A stretch of 64,000 nucleotides of DNA, from the NCBI RefSeq assembly GCF_020687765.1, contig NZ_JAJEWJ010000005.1, forward strand, positions 216,103 through 280,102. The letters run 5' to 3'. This document shows, piece after piece, positions 31,578-40,943 of the stretch (positions are counted from its first letter, which is position 1; each line of letters opens with the position of its first letter). Under the pieces are notes generated by a model. It made no database searches and was not told where the DNA came from. It saw only the letters and a list, made by a program, of their open reading frames with translations. Source of the stretch: Sphingobacterium sp. FBM7-1 (GTDB taxonomy: Bacteria; Bacteroidota; Bacteroidia; Sphingobacteriales; Sphingobacteriaceae). A program made the position numbers and the translations under genes.

Positions 31578-32954
31578 ATGAAGAAAATCGCCGTCATTGG
31601 TCAAGGTTATGTTGGATTGCCCTTAGCAATCGAGTTTGCCCGTCATTTCCCAGTTGTGGGTTTTGATATCAATGAAGAGCGCGTGCGCGAGTTAGCGCAG
31701 GGCATCGACCGGACTCACGAGGCCGATACCGACAGACTTCGTAACGTGCTGTTAGAAACTGCAGGTGTCAATAAGGAGCCGCAAAGATTACGATTGGCTA
31801 CGGTAAATGGAACCGAAGGCGAGCTATCTTTCAATCCTTTGCAGAACGCACCCGGTCTATCTTTTTCCAGCAACGTAAAAGCTATTCAGGATGCACAAAT
31901 TTATATTGTAACGGTTCCTACTCCCATCGATCGGCTGAACGCGCCTGATCTTAGTCCCCTAAAAAAGGCATCGGAAATGTTGGGTCATATTATCAAGCCC
32001 GGGGATATCGTGATCTACGAATCCACTGTTTATCCCGGTTGCACCGAAGAAGAATGCGTACCCGTTTTAGAAAAAGCTTCCGGTTTGGTCTTTAACCGCG
32101 ATTTTTTTGTCGGCTATTCGCCCGAAAGAATCAACCCTGGAGATAAGGTACATACCTTAACCACCATCATTAAGGTTACTTCCGGATCAACCCCCGAAGT
32201 AGCCGACGAAGTGGATCAGCTCTATAAAACCATTGTTACAGCCGGTACCCATAAAGCACCGAGTATCAAGGTGGCAGAAGCTTCTAAAGCGATCGAGAAC
32301 GCCCAGCGCGACGTGAATATATCTTTTGTGAACGAGCTAGCCCTTATTTTCGACCGGATGGGTATCGATACCCATGACGTACTCGAAGCCGCCGGCACGA
32401 AATTCAATTTTTTAAAATATAAACCCGGATTGGTAGGCGGACACTGCATCTCTATCGATCCCTATTACCTTACCCATAAAGCCACGCAATTAGGCTACCA
32501 TCCCGAAGTGATATCATCCGGGAGGCGGGTAAACAATTCCATTCCAGCCTTCATCGCATCTAAAGTCGTGAAGCTCATGTTGTCAAAAGATATCGCCGTC
32601 CGTAGAGCAAGTGTCCTGATTTTAGGCATCACCTTTAAAGAAAACTGTCCCGATATCCGGAATACGAAGGTCGTCGAAATCTATCGGGAGCTAAAAGAAT
32701 ATGGGATGGACATCGATGTGTATGATCCCTGGGCCAGTCGGGAAGAAGTATACGCCGAGTACGGCATCCTCATGAAAGAAGAAGAAATAGTCGGAGAGGC
32801 TCCATTTAACGAAGAACAATATGATGCTATTATTCTAGCCACCGCCCATCGCGAATTTTCGAATATCGATATTCGGGCGATAAAGAAAGAAAATAGTGTC
32901 GTATTTGATACGAAAGGCATATGGCCACGAGAGTGGGTAGACACGAGACTATAA
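31578..32954 (+). CDS. Nucleotide-sugar dehydrogenase (TviB/WbpA/WecC type)
   Basis: Rossmann G-Q-G-Y-V-G-L-P opens the protein. A second domain bears the catalytic cysteine in G-G-H-C-I-S-I-D-P-Y-Y-L (Cys290), with the lysine in V-A-E-A-S-K-A-I-E-N. This active-site form (GGHCI-DPYYL) belongs to dehydrogenases that oxidise C6 of UDP-N-acetylhexosamines to uronic acids, such as TviB, rather than UDP-glucose. The product is probably UDP-GlcNAcA or UDP-GalNAcA for the polymer. It is followed by a second dehydrogenase after 18 bp. Confidence 0.9.
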   Translation: MKKIAVIGQGYVGLPLAIEFARHFPVVGFDINEERVRELAQGIDRTHEADTDRLRNVLLETAGVNKEPQRLRLATVNGTEGELSFNPLQNAPGLSFSSNVKAIQDAQIYIVTVPTPIDRLNAPDLSPLKKASEMLGHIIKPGDIVIYESTVYPGCTEEECVPVLEKASGLVFNRDFFVGYSPERINPGDKVHTLTTIIKVTSGSTPEVADEVDQLYKTIVTAGTHKAPSIKVAEASKAIENAQRDVNISFVNELALIFDRMGIDTHDVLEAAGTKFNFLKYKPGLVGGHCISIDPYYLTHKATQLGYHPEVISSGRRVNNSIPAFIASKVVKLMLSKDIAVRRASVLILGITFKENCPDIRNTKVVEIYRELKEYGMDIDVYDPWASREEVYAEYGILMKEEEIVGEAPFNEEQYDAIILATAHREFSNIDIRAIKKENSVVFDTKGIWPREWVDTRL

Positions 32955-32972
32955 TCATAACCGTATAATAAA

Positions 32973-34355
32973 ATGAAAGCAATAAAAAAAATCACCTGTA
33001 TTGGAGCAGGCTACGTCGGAGGGCCGACGATGTCTGTTATCGCGCAGAAGAACCCAGATATCGCTGTTACCGTCGTCGACCTTAACCAAGCGCGTATCGC
33101 CGCCTGGAATGACGCGGATCTTAACAACCTGCCGGTTTACGAACCCGGCCTAGATGCGGTCGTGGGCGAAGCGCGGGGTCGCAACCTGTTCTTCGATACC
33201 GATGTAGATAAAGCCATCCGGGAAGCCGACATGATATTCATCTCGGTGAATACCCCTACCAAAACGTATGGCAAAGGCAAAGGGCAGGCAGCCGACCTGA
33301 AATTCGTGGAACTTTGTGCCCGTCAGATCGCCGCGGTGGCCACAGACGATAAAATTGTGGTCGAGAAATCCACCCTTCCGGTCCGCACGGCCGAAGCCCT
33401 AAAAAATATACTGGAGAACACCGGCAACGGGGTCAACTTCCGCATCCTCTCCAACCCCGAATTTTTGGCCGAAGGAACGGCCGTTACCGACCTGCATAAT
33501 CCCGACCGGGTACTGATCGGCGGCGAGGACGAAGAGGCGATCGAAGCGCTGGTGAATGTCTACGCTGCCTGGGTTCCGCGGGAGCGCATCCTGACGACGA
33601 ACCTATGGTCATCGGAATTGTCGAAATTGGTTGCCAATGCTTTCCTTGCCCAGCGGGTATCGTCTATCAACGCGATTTCGGAACTGTGCGAGGTGACCGG
33701 GGCAAACGTGGACGAGGTTTCCCGTGCCATCGGGCAGGACTCGCGTATCGGCCCGAAATTCTTGAAAGCATCGGTAGGTTTTGGCGGTTCCTGTTTCCAA
33801 AAGGACATCCTGAACCTGGTGTACATCGCCCGTTCGTATAATCTGACCGCCGTAGCCGACTACTGGGAGCAGGTGATCATCATGAACGACCACCAGAAAA
33901 CACGCTTTGCCGAAAAGATCATCCAGACCATGTATAACACGGTAAACGGCAAACACATTGCTTTTTTGGGCTGGGCATTCAAGAAAGACACGAACGATAC
34001 TCGGGAATCCGCAGCGATCTACGTGGCCGACCACCTGCTGGACGAAGAAGCCGAGATCGTGGTCTACGACCCGAAAGTATCGGCCGAGCAGATCTACAAG
34101 GACCTGGATTACCTGGGCTCCCGTTCTCCGGAAGACAACCGGAGACTGCTCAAAGTCGTGGATAATCCCTACGAAGCGCTCGCCGGCGCACATGCCGCAG
34201 CCGTACTGACCGAGTGGGATGAATTCAAGGCTTACGACTGGGCAAAGATCAAGGAAGGCATGAAAAGACCATCGTTTGTTTTCGATGGCAGAAAGCTATT
34301 GGACAAAAAAGAATTGAACAGACTCGGATTTGCGTATTACGCAATCGGCGAATAA
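32973..34355 (+). CDS. ugd: UDP-glucose 6-dehydrogenase (eukaryotic-type)
   Basis: This is a 460-residue protein with G-A-G-Y-V-G-G-P-T at the N-terminus, [17 protein letters not shown] and the catalytic cysteine in [10 protein letters not shown] (Cys274). The sequence pattern, including V-V-D-L-N near residue 32, is that of the longer animal/plant-type UGDH, which is frequent in Bacteroidota. It makes UDP-glucuronate from UDP-glucose, which the epimerase at 36332 can convert to UDP-galacturonate. Confidence 0.95.
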   Translation: MKAIKKITCIGAGYVGGPTMSVIAQKNPDIAVTVVDLNQARIAAWNDADLNNLPVYEPGLDAVVGEARGRNLFFDTDVDKAIREADMIFISVNTPTKTYGKGKGQAADLKFVELCARQIAAVATDDKIVVEKSTLPVRTAEALKNILENTGNGVNFRILSNPEFLAEGTAVTDLHNPDRVLIGGEDEEAIEALVNVYAAWVPRERILTTNLWSSELSKLVANAFLAQRVSSINAISELCEVTGANVDEVSRAIGQDSRIGPKFLKASVGFGGSCFQKDILNLVYIARSYNLTAVADYWEQVIIMNDHQKTRFAEKIIQTMYNTVNGKHIAFLGWAFKKDTNDTRESAAIYVADHLLDEEAEIVVYDPKVSAEQIYKDLDYLGSRSPEDNRRLLKVVDNPYEALAGAHAAAVLTEWDEFKAYDWAKIKEGMKRPSFVFDGRKLLDKKELNRLGFAYYAIGE

Positions 34356-34377
34356 TATACTATACAGCAAAGCAGAC

Positions 34378-35556
34378 ATGCATAAAGATTTCAAGACCCT
34401 TTTCCCCGATACACCCGAAACAGAGGTCAGACATGTATACAGCCCCTACCGGGTCTGTCCGGTGGGTGCACATATCGACCACCAGCATGGCCATGTAACC
34501 GGCTTTGCCTTAGATCACGGTGTAGACTTTTATTATGTTCCAACGGAAACGGGCGTTATCAACCTGTTCAGTACCGATTTTGAAGGGCAGGTGCTCTTTG
34601 CTATCGAAACCATGCCCGGGCGTTACAATACCTGGGGGCGCTATATACAGGCCGCTATCTACACGCTGTCCAAGCAGCACGAAGTAACGGTTGGCGTGCA
34701 GGGCCTGATCTGCGGTTCACTGCCGGTGGGCGGGCTGTCCTCCTCTTCGGCCGTGCTGCTCTGTTATATTATGGCGCTGGCCGATGTCAACCATATTGAG
34801 ATCAACGAGCATGACCTGATTGAACTGGCCTTCCGTGCAGAGAAAGAGTACATCGGGCTGAGCCTCGGGAAACTCGACCAAAGCTGCGAGGTGCTGAGCA
34901 AAAAAGACCACCTATTGTACTTGGATACCAAAGATGATTCTTACCGTTTGGTTCCTAAGCCGGCAGAAATGCCCGATTTTGATATCCTGATATTTTTCAG
35001 CGGATTGACCCGTACACTGGTCAATACCGGCTACAATACCCGTACCGACGAATGCAAGGTGGCCGCCTATTCGCTGCTGGCTTATGAAGGGGTGCCTTAC
35101 ACCGCCTTTGCCGACACCCGCCTGCGAGACGTGGATACCCGTGTCTTTAACAAATGGAAACACCGTCTGCCCGATCCACTGGCCAAACGGGCCACCCACT
35201 TCATGACCGAATACGAACGGGTAGAGCGGGCCGTAGACGCCTTTGAAAAAGGCGATATCACGATGCTGGGCGCCATTATGTTTGAATCAGGCGATAGTTC
35301 GATCCGCTTTTGGGAATCCGGTTGTCCGGAGATGATCAGCCTGTTCGAGGCGATCAAAGAAGCACCGGGCGTATACGGTGGCCGTTTCAGCGGAGCCGGT
35401 TTCAAAGGCTGCTGTGTGGCTTTGTCCGATCCAGCTTACCGGCAGGAGGCCATCGATTATGTGACCAAAAACTACCTGTCGAAATATCCCGAAATGGAAG
35501 GGCAGTATGAAGTACGTGTGTGTAAAACAGCCGATGGCGTACGCAGAGTAAGTTAA
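34378..35556 (+). CDS. Galactokinase-family GHMP kinase (possible uronate 1-kinase)
   Basis: Motifs of the GHMP superfamily appear in order: a galactokinase-like P-x-R-V-C-P-V-G-A-H-I-D near residue 25, the ATP-binding P-V-G-G-L-S-S-S-S-A (residues 116-125), and G-G-R-F-S-G-A-G-F-K-G-C-C near the C-terminus. In galactokinase the early block reads PGRVNLIGEHTD; here the Glu-His is replaced by Ala-His, so the sugar is probably not plain galactose. Plant galacturonokinases are close relatives of this group. Located between UDP-glucose dehydrogenase, a nucleotidyltransferase and UDP-GlcA 4-epimerase, a galacturonate or glucuronate 1-kinase is a reasonable inference. The ATG at 34378 avoids overlap with the preceding gene. 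Confidence 0.8.
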   Translation: MHKDFKTLFPDTPETEVRHVYSPYRVCPVGAHIDHQHGHVTGFALDHGVDFYYVPTETGVINLFSTDFEGQVLFAIETMPGRYNTWGRYIQAAIYTLSKQHEVTVGVQGLICGSLPVGGLSSSSAVLLCYIMALADVNHIEINEHDLIELAFRAEKEYIGLSLGKLDQSCEVLSKKDHLLYLDTKDDSYRLVPKPAEMPDFDILIFFSGLTRTLVNTGYNTRTDECKVAAYSLLAYEGVPYTAFADTRLRDVDTRVFNKWKHRLPDPLAKRATHFMTEYERVERAVDAFEKGDITMLGAIMFESGDSSIRFWESGCPEMISLFEAIKEAPGVYGGRFSGAGFKGCCVALSDPAYRQEAIDYVTKNYLSKYPEMEGQYEVRVCKTADGVRRVS

Positions 35557-35569
35557 AAAAGAAGCAAGC

Positions 35570-36307
35570 ATGAAAACATTAATATTAGCGGCAGGTTATG
35601 CCACTCGTTTATATCCCCTAACCAAAAATTTTCCAAAGCCCCTGTTAGAAGTCGGCGGGAAAACGATCTTGGACCGGCTCGTAGAAGCCGTAGATGGTAT
35701 AGAAAGCGTGGATCAGCATATCGTGGTGACTAATGCGACCTTCTATCAGCATTTTGAAGACTGGAAGGCAAAGTCGAATTATCAGAAAGATATCATCATC
35801 CTCAACGATGGTACTACGAGTAATGATAACCGACTAGGTGCCGTGAAAGATATCCTTTTTGCGATTGAGCAGCTCGAAATCAACGAAGATCTGTTAGTAC
35901 TAGCGGGCGACAACGTCGTGACCTTCTCTTTCGAAGACTTTGTGCGCTATGCGCAGGAGAAGCATACCAGCTGTATCAGTTGCCATGAAGAGTCATCGCT
36001 GGCTGCTTTGCAAAAAACCGGTGTCTTGGAGGCCGATGAAAATATGCGTGCCATCGCGATGCACGAAAAGCCGGAGAATCCGCCTTCCAGCTGGGCCGTT
36101 CCACCGTTCTATTATTATAAACGCACGGATCTTCCGCTTATTAAGACCGCGCTGGATCAGGGTTGTGGCTACGATGCACCGGGCAACCTCGCTGCCTGGC
36201 TGTGCAAAAAGACCGAAGTATACGCCTGGCCGATCAATGGCGAACGCTACGATATTGGCGATATGGCGGCTTACGAGCATGCTCAGGGAGTGTTCAAAAA
36301 GGATTAA
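35570..36307 (+). CDS. Sugar-1-phosphate nucleotidyltransferase
   Basis: The N-terminal pyrophosphorylase signature L-A-A-G-Y-A-T-R-L-Y-P-L-T-K-N-F-P-K-P-L-L is complete, and a second conserved block (L-A-G-D-N-V-V) carries the metal-binding Asp. At 245 residues it has the catalytic domain only, without a hexapeptide-repeat tail. It transfers a nucleotidyl group to a sugar 1-phosphate; coming 13 bp after a GHMP sugar kinase, it probably uses that kinase's product. Confidence 0.88.
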   Translation: MKTLILAAGYATRLYPLTKNFPKPLLEVGGKTILDRLVEAVDGIESVDQHIVVTNATFYQHFEDWKAKSNYQKDIIILNDGTTSNDNRLGAVKDILFAIEQLEINEDLLVLAGDNVVTFSFEDFVRYAQEKHTSCISCHEESSLAALQKTGVLEADENMRAIAMHEKPENPPSSWAVPPFYYYKRTDLPLIKTALDQGCGYDAPGNLAAWLCKKTEVYAWPINGERYDIGDMAAYEHAQGVFKKD

Positions 36308-36331
36308 TCATTAAAAGATACGCTAAAAGCT

Positions 36332-37360
36332 ATGCAATATAAAAAGATACTCGTCACCGGAGCCGCCGGCTTTATCGGCTTCTATTTAAGCAAAGTCCTG
36401 TTGGAGCAGGGCGCCGAGGTGGTCGGTTTAGACAATATCAACGACTACTACGATGTTAATCTCAAGTACGCCCGTTTAGCGGAATTAGGGGTGAAACGTG
36501 AAGAAGCCGAAAATTGGAAGCAGGCAGCGGGTTCCGCTACCCATCCCGGTTTCCGTTTTGTCCGTATGGATCTGGCAGACCGCGAAGCCCTGCCCGCGCT
36601 TTTTGAACAAGAGAAATTCGATGCGGTTGTCAACCTTGCCGCACAGGCAGGGGTTCGATACAGCTTAGAGAACCCGATGGCCTATGTGGACAGCAACGTG
36701 GTGGGCTTTGTGAATATGCTGGAATGTTGCCGCCATTATCAGATAGGGCATTTGGTGTATGCTTCAAGTTCGTCGGTATATGGGGAGAATGGCAAAGTGC
36801 CTTTCTCGGAAGACGACCGTGTAGATTATCCTGTTAGCCTGTATGCTGCGACCAAGAAAGCGAATGAACTGATGGCACATACGTACAGCCATCTGTACAA
36901 GATTCCAACGTCTGGATTGCGTTTCTTCACGGTGTACGGTCCCTGGGGTCGGCCGGATATGGCACCTATCTTATTTGCTTCTGCTATTACCGAAGACCGT
37001 CCGATCAAGGTGTTCAATAACGGTGATATGAGCCGTGATTTTACGTATATCGACGATATTGTGCAGGGCATTATCATTACATTGAACAATCCTCCGGTTA
37101 AAGAAAAGGAACAGCCGTTGTATCAGGTATTTAATATCGGAAACGGCTCTCCGGTTTCCTTAATGGAGTTTATTACTACCTTAGAGGAAAATTTAGGGAA
37201 GGTAGCCGAAAAAAATATGCTACCTATGCAACCGGGCGATGTACCACGAACGTGGGCGGATACGGCCCATTTGAATGCTTTAAACTATCAGAGTACAACA
37301 CCGATTCAAGAGGGCGTGAAAAGGTTTGTGGAATGGTATAAGACTTTTGTTGCAATTTAA
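36332..37360 (+). CDS. UDP-glucuronate 4-epimerase (CapI/GAE-like SDR)
   Basis: This extended short-chain dehydrogenase has G-A-A-G-F-I-G at residues 11-17, the S-S-S-S-V-Y-G block and the catalytic Y-A-A-T-K (Tyr171, Lys175). The signature L-R-F-F-T-V-Y-G-P-W-G-R-P-D-M-A typifies the UDP-GlcA 4-epimerase subgroup. The insert around residues 50-70 is also usual for it. The reaction interconverts UDP-glucuronate and UDP-galacturonate. It ends the well-conserved, more GC-balanced first part of the cluster. Confidence 0.92.
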   Translation: MQYKKILVTGAAGFIGFYLSKVLLEQGAEVVGLDNINDYYDVNLKYARLAELGVKREEAENWKQAAGSATHPGFRFVRMDLADREALPALFEQEKFDAVVNLAAQAGVRYSLENPMAYVDSNVVGFVNMLECCRHYQIGHLVYASSSSVYGENGKVPFSEDDRVDYPVSLYAATKKANELMAHTYSHLYKIPTSGLRFFTVYGPWGRPDMAPILFASAITEDRPIKVFNNGDMSRDFTYIDDIVQGIIITLNNPPVKEKEQPLYQVFNIGNGSPVSLMEFITTLEENLGKVAEKNMLPMQPGDVPRTWADTAHLNALNYQSTTPIQEGVKRFVEWYKTFVAI

Positions 37361-37384
37361 TCTATCAAAACTCAGGAAAACTAT

Positions 37385-38326
37385 ATGACATTTCAACAAA
37401 AAATTGATGATTTAAAAGGTAAAATTATAAAAACATTAACGCCTTTAATCACCAGTGATTATTTCCTCCTAGATTTGCCTTATTATTCTAATATTGGTGA
37501 CAGCTTGATATGGGAAGGAGAAGAAGCTTTTCTAAGCACCTTGCCTCACAAATGTCTACATCGTGCGTCTGCAGATACTTATAGGTTTAAACCTATACCC
37601 GCTAGGACTACTATTTTGATGCAGGGAGGAGGCAATTTTGGAGATATATACCCGAAGCATCAGAACTTTCGAAAAGATATTATAAAAAAGTATTTATCTC
37701 ACCCAATTGTTATTTTTCCTGTAAGTGTCTATTATTCGGACGAATCCCAGATCGCAAAAGATGCAAATGCGTTTTCAAAGCATAAGAACCTTACAATCTG
37801 TACACGTGACCGTAGATCTTACGATTTATTAAAAAAGCATTTTGATAATACAATATTGCTGTTACCTGATATGGCGTTCTGCATAGATCTCAATAAGCTC
37901 AATAAATATGCCGATACACCCACCAAACCTGTATTGTTCTTGAAGAGGAATGATAAAGAACTGTCCTCCCAGCACAATAACTATAAACTTTCTGATCATG
38001 AAAATATCGCTCTAGATATTAAAGATTGGCCAACTAAAGATCGCGGGAATTGGATTCATAAAATAATTAATCGACCAATCCATCCCAAAAGTCCATTTAA
38101 AGGGTTTGCAGACTTTTATGCCTATCATGTTTACCGCAAGTACCTCATAAAAGAGGGAGTCAAATTCTTGTCAGATTACGAATATATTTATACGACCCGT
38201 TTGCATGGTGCAATTTTGTCGTTTCTCTTACATAAGCCGTTTACATTTTTTGATAACTCTTATGGAAAGAATAAAGGTTTTTATGATGCGTGGCTATCAG
38301 ATGTGCAGGAAATAAAATTTGATTAA
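37385..38326 (+). CDS. Polysaccharide pyruvyl transferase
   Basis: The 313-residue protein shows the PS_pyruv_trans pattern: D-L-P-Y-Y-S-N-I-G-D-S-L near residue 30, L-M-Q-G-G-G-N-F-G-D near 80, and the C-terminal T-T-R-L-H-G-A-I-L-S block. Family members add pyruvate ketals from phosphoenolpyruvate to hexoses of exopolysaccharides, giving the polymer negative charge. It is the first gene of the visibly AT-rich variable segment. Confidence 0.88.
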   Translation: MTFQQKIDDLKGKIIKTLTPLITSDYFLLDLPYYSNIGDSLIWEGEEAFLSTLPHKCLHRASADTYRFKPIPARTTILMQGGGNFGDIYPKHQNFRKDIIKKYLSHPIVIFPVSVYYSDESQIAKDANAFSKHKNLTICTRDRRSYDLLKKHFDNTILLLPDMAFCIDLNKLNKYADTPTKPVLFLKRNDKELSSQHNNYKLSDHENIALDIKDWPTKDRGNWIHKIINRPIHPKSPFKGFADFYAYHVYRKYLIKEGVKFLSDYEYIYTTRLHGAILSFLLHKPFTFFDNSYGKNKGFYDAWLSDVQEIKFD

Positions 38327-38349
38327 GTATAAATTTAGAATAGAAAAAT

Positions 38350-39759
38350 ATGAGTGCAAAAGATAGATTACTGAAAAACGTATTGATTTTTTCCATTGGA
38401 AATTTTGGCTCTCGTTTTTTGGTATTTCTATTAGTTCCACTATTTTCCTTCTACTTATCAACACCCGAAATGGGATTTTATGATATGGTCGTGGTAACTG
38501 TGGGATTAATTGTACCTGTTGCAAGTTTACAATTGGCGGAGAGTATATATCGATGGCTGTTAGATGTTGAAGATGAAAAGTTAAAAGTAATCGTATCAAC
38601 CTCTCTCCTTAGTTTATCTTGTGCTATTTTCGTTGTGCTTGTTCTGTATCTAATTGGAACATATTTTTTTCCTTTAGAATATCGTGGTATTATTGGGTTT
38701 TATTTTATTGTCATGTGTCTATATCCATTTTGTCTGGCGATTGCCAGAGGAATGAAGAAGAATAAGCTTTACGCTTTATCGGGTATAGTCAACTCTGCTG
38801 TTCTTGTAATAGTCAATTGGGTTCTATTGGCTGTATATTCTTTTGGTGTTGAGAGTTTATTCATTGCGAATATACTAGCAAATATAGTATCTATTCTTAT
38901 GATAATATATGGTACTCGCTTGTGGAGATATATTTCGGCGTTAGATTTTTCCAAACCGTTGCTTTCAGAATTTATTTCCTATTCTCTTCCACTTATACCT
39001 AATGCTGTTAGCTGGTGGTTTATTAACTCTGCGAACCGATATATTATTCTTTTCTTTTTGGGACAAAGTAGCAATGGTATATATGCTTTATCCAGCAGAT
39101 TGGCAATGGCGCTTTATGCTGTAAATTCTATTTTCAATTTAGCCTGGCAAGAAAGTGCTATTACTGAATTTAACAAAGAACATCGCGATAAGTTATATTC
39201 CGAGACGTTTAATCGATATTTTATATTGGAAATGACATTAATAATTTTATTAATTCCCCTTTCTAAAATATATGTGTTAAACTTCGTAGCTGAAGCTTAT
39301 ATCGATAGTTGGAAATATATTCCAATTTTGTTTATAGGCGTAGCGTTTGCAACATTCTCCACTTTTTTTGCAACGGGTTATATGAGTGCAAAAAAAACAA
39401 TGGGGGCATTTTCCACGACTATAATTGGTGCGATTGTTAACATTGTAGCTGCTTGGCTGCTTGTTCCAAAAATTGGGTTGCAGGGTGCGTCGATAGGCTT
39501 GGCAATTGGTTTTGTTGTTACGTGGTCTCTCAGGGTATGGCAAACGCAAAAGTTTTTTAAAATTACCTTTGACAAGTCGAAAATGATATGGATTACGATT
39601 TTGACCGCTTTTGCTTTGTATTTGGTGTTTGTTCTAGATAACTTATGGGGGCTGATTATGTTTTCGATTAGTTCGTCGCTTGTTTTTGTTTTTATGAATA
39701 AACCACTTATCAAATCGATTTTATTAAAAATCCGAGGTGGGATGAGAAAAGCCAGCTAA
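38350..39759 (+). CDS. Wzx-type oligosaccharide flippase
   Basis: The 469-residue protein has about 12-14 hydrophobic helices, with an early S-I-G-N-F-G-S-R-F and a central F-I-S-Y-S-L-P-L-I-P-N typical of the polysaccharide biosynthesis (MATE-like) family. It should flip the undecaprenyl-linked repeat unit across the inner membrane for polymerisation by the Wzy-like protein at 40944. It is AT-rich relative to genes before 37.3 kb. Confidence 0.93.
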   Translation: MSAKDRLLKNVLIFSIGNFGSRFLVFLLVPLFSFYLSTPEMGFYDMVVVTVGLIVPVASLQLAESIYRWLLDVEDEKLKVIVSTSLLSLSCAIFVVLVLYLIGTYFFPLEYRGIIGFYFIVMCLYPFCLAIARGMKKNKLYALSGIVNSAVLVIVNWVLLAVYSFGVESLFIANILANIVSILMIIYGTRLWRYISALDFSKPLLSEFISYSLPLIPNAVSWWFINSANRYIILFFLGQSSNGIYALSSRLAMALYAVNSIFNLAWQESAITEFNKEHRDKLYSETFNRYFILEMTLIILLIPLSKIYVLNFVAEAYIDSWKYIPILFIGVAFATFSTFFATGYMSAKKTMGAFSTTIIGAIVNIVAAWLLVPKIGLQGASIGLAIGFVVTWSLRVWQTQKFFKITFDKSKMIWITILTAFALYLVFVLDNLWGLIMFSISSSLVFVFMNKPLIKSILLKIRGGMRKAS

Positions 39760-39805
39760 TGTTAGGGGCGTAGACAAGAAGTTTTCTGTAGCAAGATCAA
39801 TAAAC

Positions 39806-39813
39806 TATTTTTG
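39806..39813 (+). promoter_or_regulatory. Possible internal promoter -7 box in the EPS cluster
   Basis: TATTTTTG matches TAnnTTTG in the 102-bp gap between flippase and glycosyltransferase genes, 49 bases before the next ATG. A TTTT run, not TTTG, lies at the -33 distance. The surrounding sequence is AT-rich, so chance occurrence is possible. Confidence 0.35.
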
Positions 39814-39861
39814 TAGAGCGCAGTTCGAACATATTTAATAATTAAAGTAATTTAAAAGATA

Positions 39862-40941
39862 ATGACAAAGATTTCGTTGGTCACTTTTACAGCAATTCCA
39901 CATCATTCTGCGGAAAGCATACATATGGTTATGACCGCTATGGAATTAGCAAAAATTTGTGATTTTGAACTGGTTTCTCCGGCGAAAATATGGCGTAAAC
40001 AAACCTTTTCTAAGAATTTGTCGACTTATGACGTAGATGGAACGGCCATACGGCATCGTAAATTGTTACAATTGTATCCCAATGATACCTTTTTCTTGAG
40101 AACTATTGGGGGAAGTAAAAATAGAGTTATTTATTGTAGACAAGTTGTCGTAGCTGATTTCTTCTTGAAGAGAAATTTTTCGGTTTTGTTAGAGGTACAT
40201 TCTCTTCCGACAGAAGAAGATTTTGAATTCCTGAAAGATACCTTTGTCAATCCTAGATTCGTTGGGTTGATTGTTATTACAGAGGCTTTGAAAAAAGATA
40301 TTGTTCAAGTGGTAGGTACAGAATATAGTAATGCAATTCATGTATTGCCAGATGCGGCTGATGTTGACCGATTTCATTATAATGTGGCTAGTCCCGAAAA
40401 TGAGAGTCTTATGGCAGGTTACATTGGGAGTAATTTTGCCGGCAAAGGATGGGAAATAATCGAAAAGTTGCCGCAAAAAACGGAAACGAAATTTCATATC
40501 TATGGTTTTTCTAATGACGGTAACCCCAATCCGAATATAACTTTTTACGGTAAAGTTCCATTTTCGAAGGTGCCAGACGCTTTAGATTCGTTTGATATTG
40601 GGCTGCTTCCGAATCAACCTAGCGTGGTGGTCGCCAATCAATCTGAGATTGGCAAATATACTTCGCCAATGAAATTGTTTGAATACATGGCATCAGGTAA
40701 AGTGATTATTGCCTCTGACCTTCCTGTTATTCGGGAGATACTGGATCATGAACATAATGCGTTATTGGTACCGCACGATAACCCTGACGCATGGATAGAG
40801 GCCATTCATCGACTTAATACTGATAGAGAGTTATATAATCGATTAAAAAAACAGGCATATGAGGATGTATGTAATCTTTATTCATATCATGCACGCGCGA
40901 AACAATTGGTTTCCATTGTTGATGGTCATATAGGTAATTAA
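39862..40941 (+). CDS. GT4-like glycosyltransferase
   Basis: The protein has a two-domain GT-B layout of 359 residues. The C-terminal half has the family nucleotide-sugar-binding pattern S-P-M-K-L-F-E-Y-M-A-S-G-K-V-I-I-A-S-D-L-P, with the preceding glutamate block, and D-I-G-L-L-P-N. It probably adds one sugar of the repeat unit on the cytoplasmic face. The donor and linkage are not predictable. Confidence 0.88.
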   Translation: MTKISLVTFTAIPHHSAESIHMVMTAMELAKICDFELVSPAKIWRKQTFSKNLSTYDVDGTAIRHRKLLQLYPNDTFFLRTIGGSKNRVIYCRQVVVADFFLKRNFSVLLEVHSLPTEEDFEFLKDTFVNPRFVGLIVITEALKKDIVQVVGTEYSNAIHVLPDAADVDRFHYNVASPENESLMAGYIGSNFAGKGWEIIEKLPQKTETKFHIYGFSNDGNPNPNITFYGKVPFSKVPDALDSFDIGLLPNQPSVVVANQSEIGKYTSPMKLFEYMASGKVIIASDLPVIREILDHEHNALLVPHDNPDAWIEAIHRLNTDRELYNRLKKQAYEDVCNLYSYHARAKQLVSIVDGHIGN

Positions 40942-40943
40942 GG

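Noticed and set aside
39819..39833. tRNA-like TTCGAA segment
   Set aside because: No acceptor stem, anticodon arm or CCA-adjacent pairing could be found around it.
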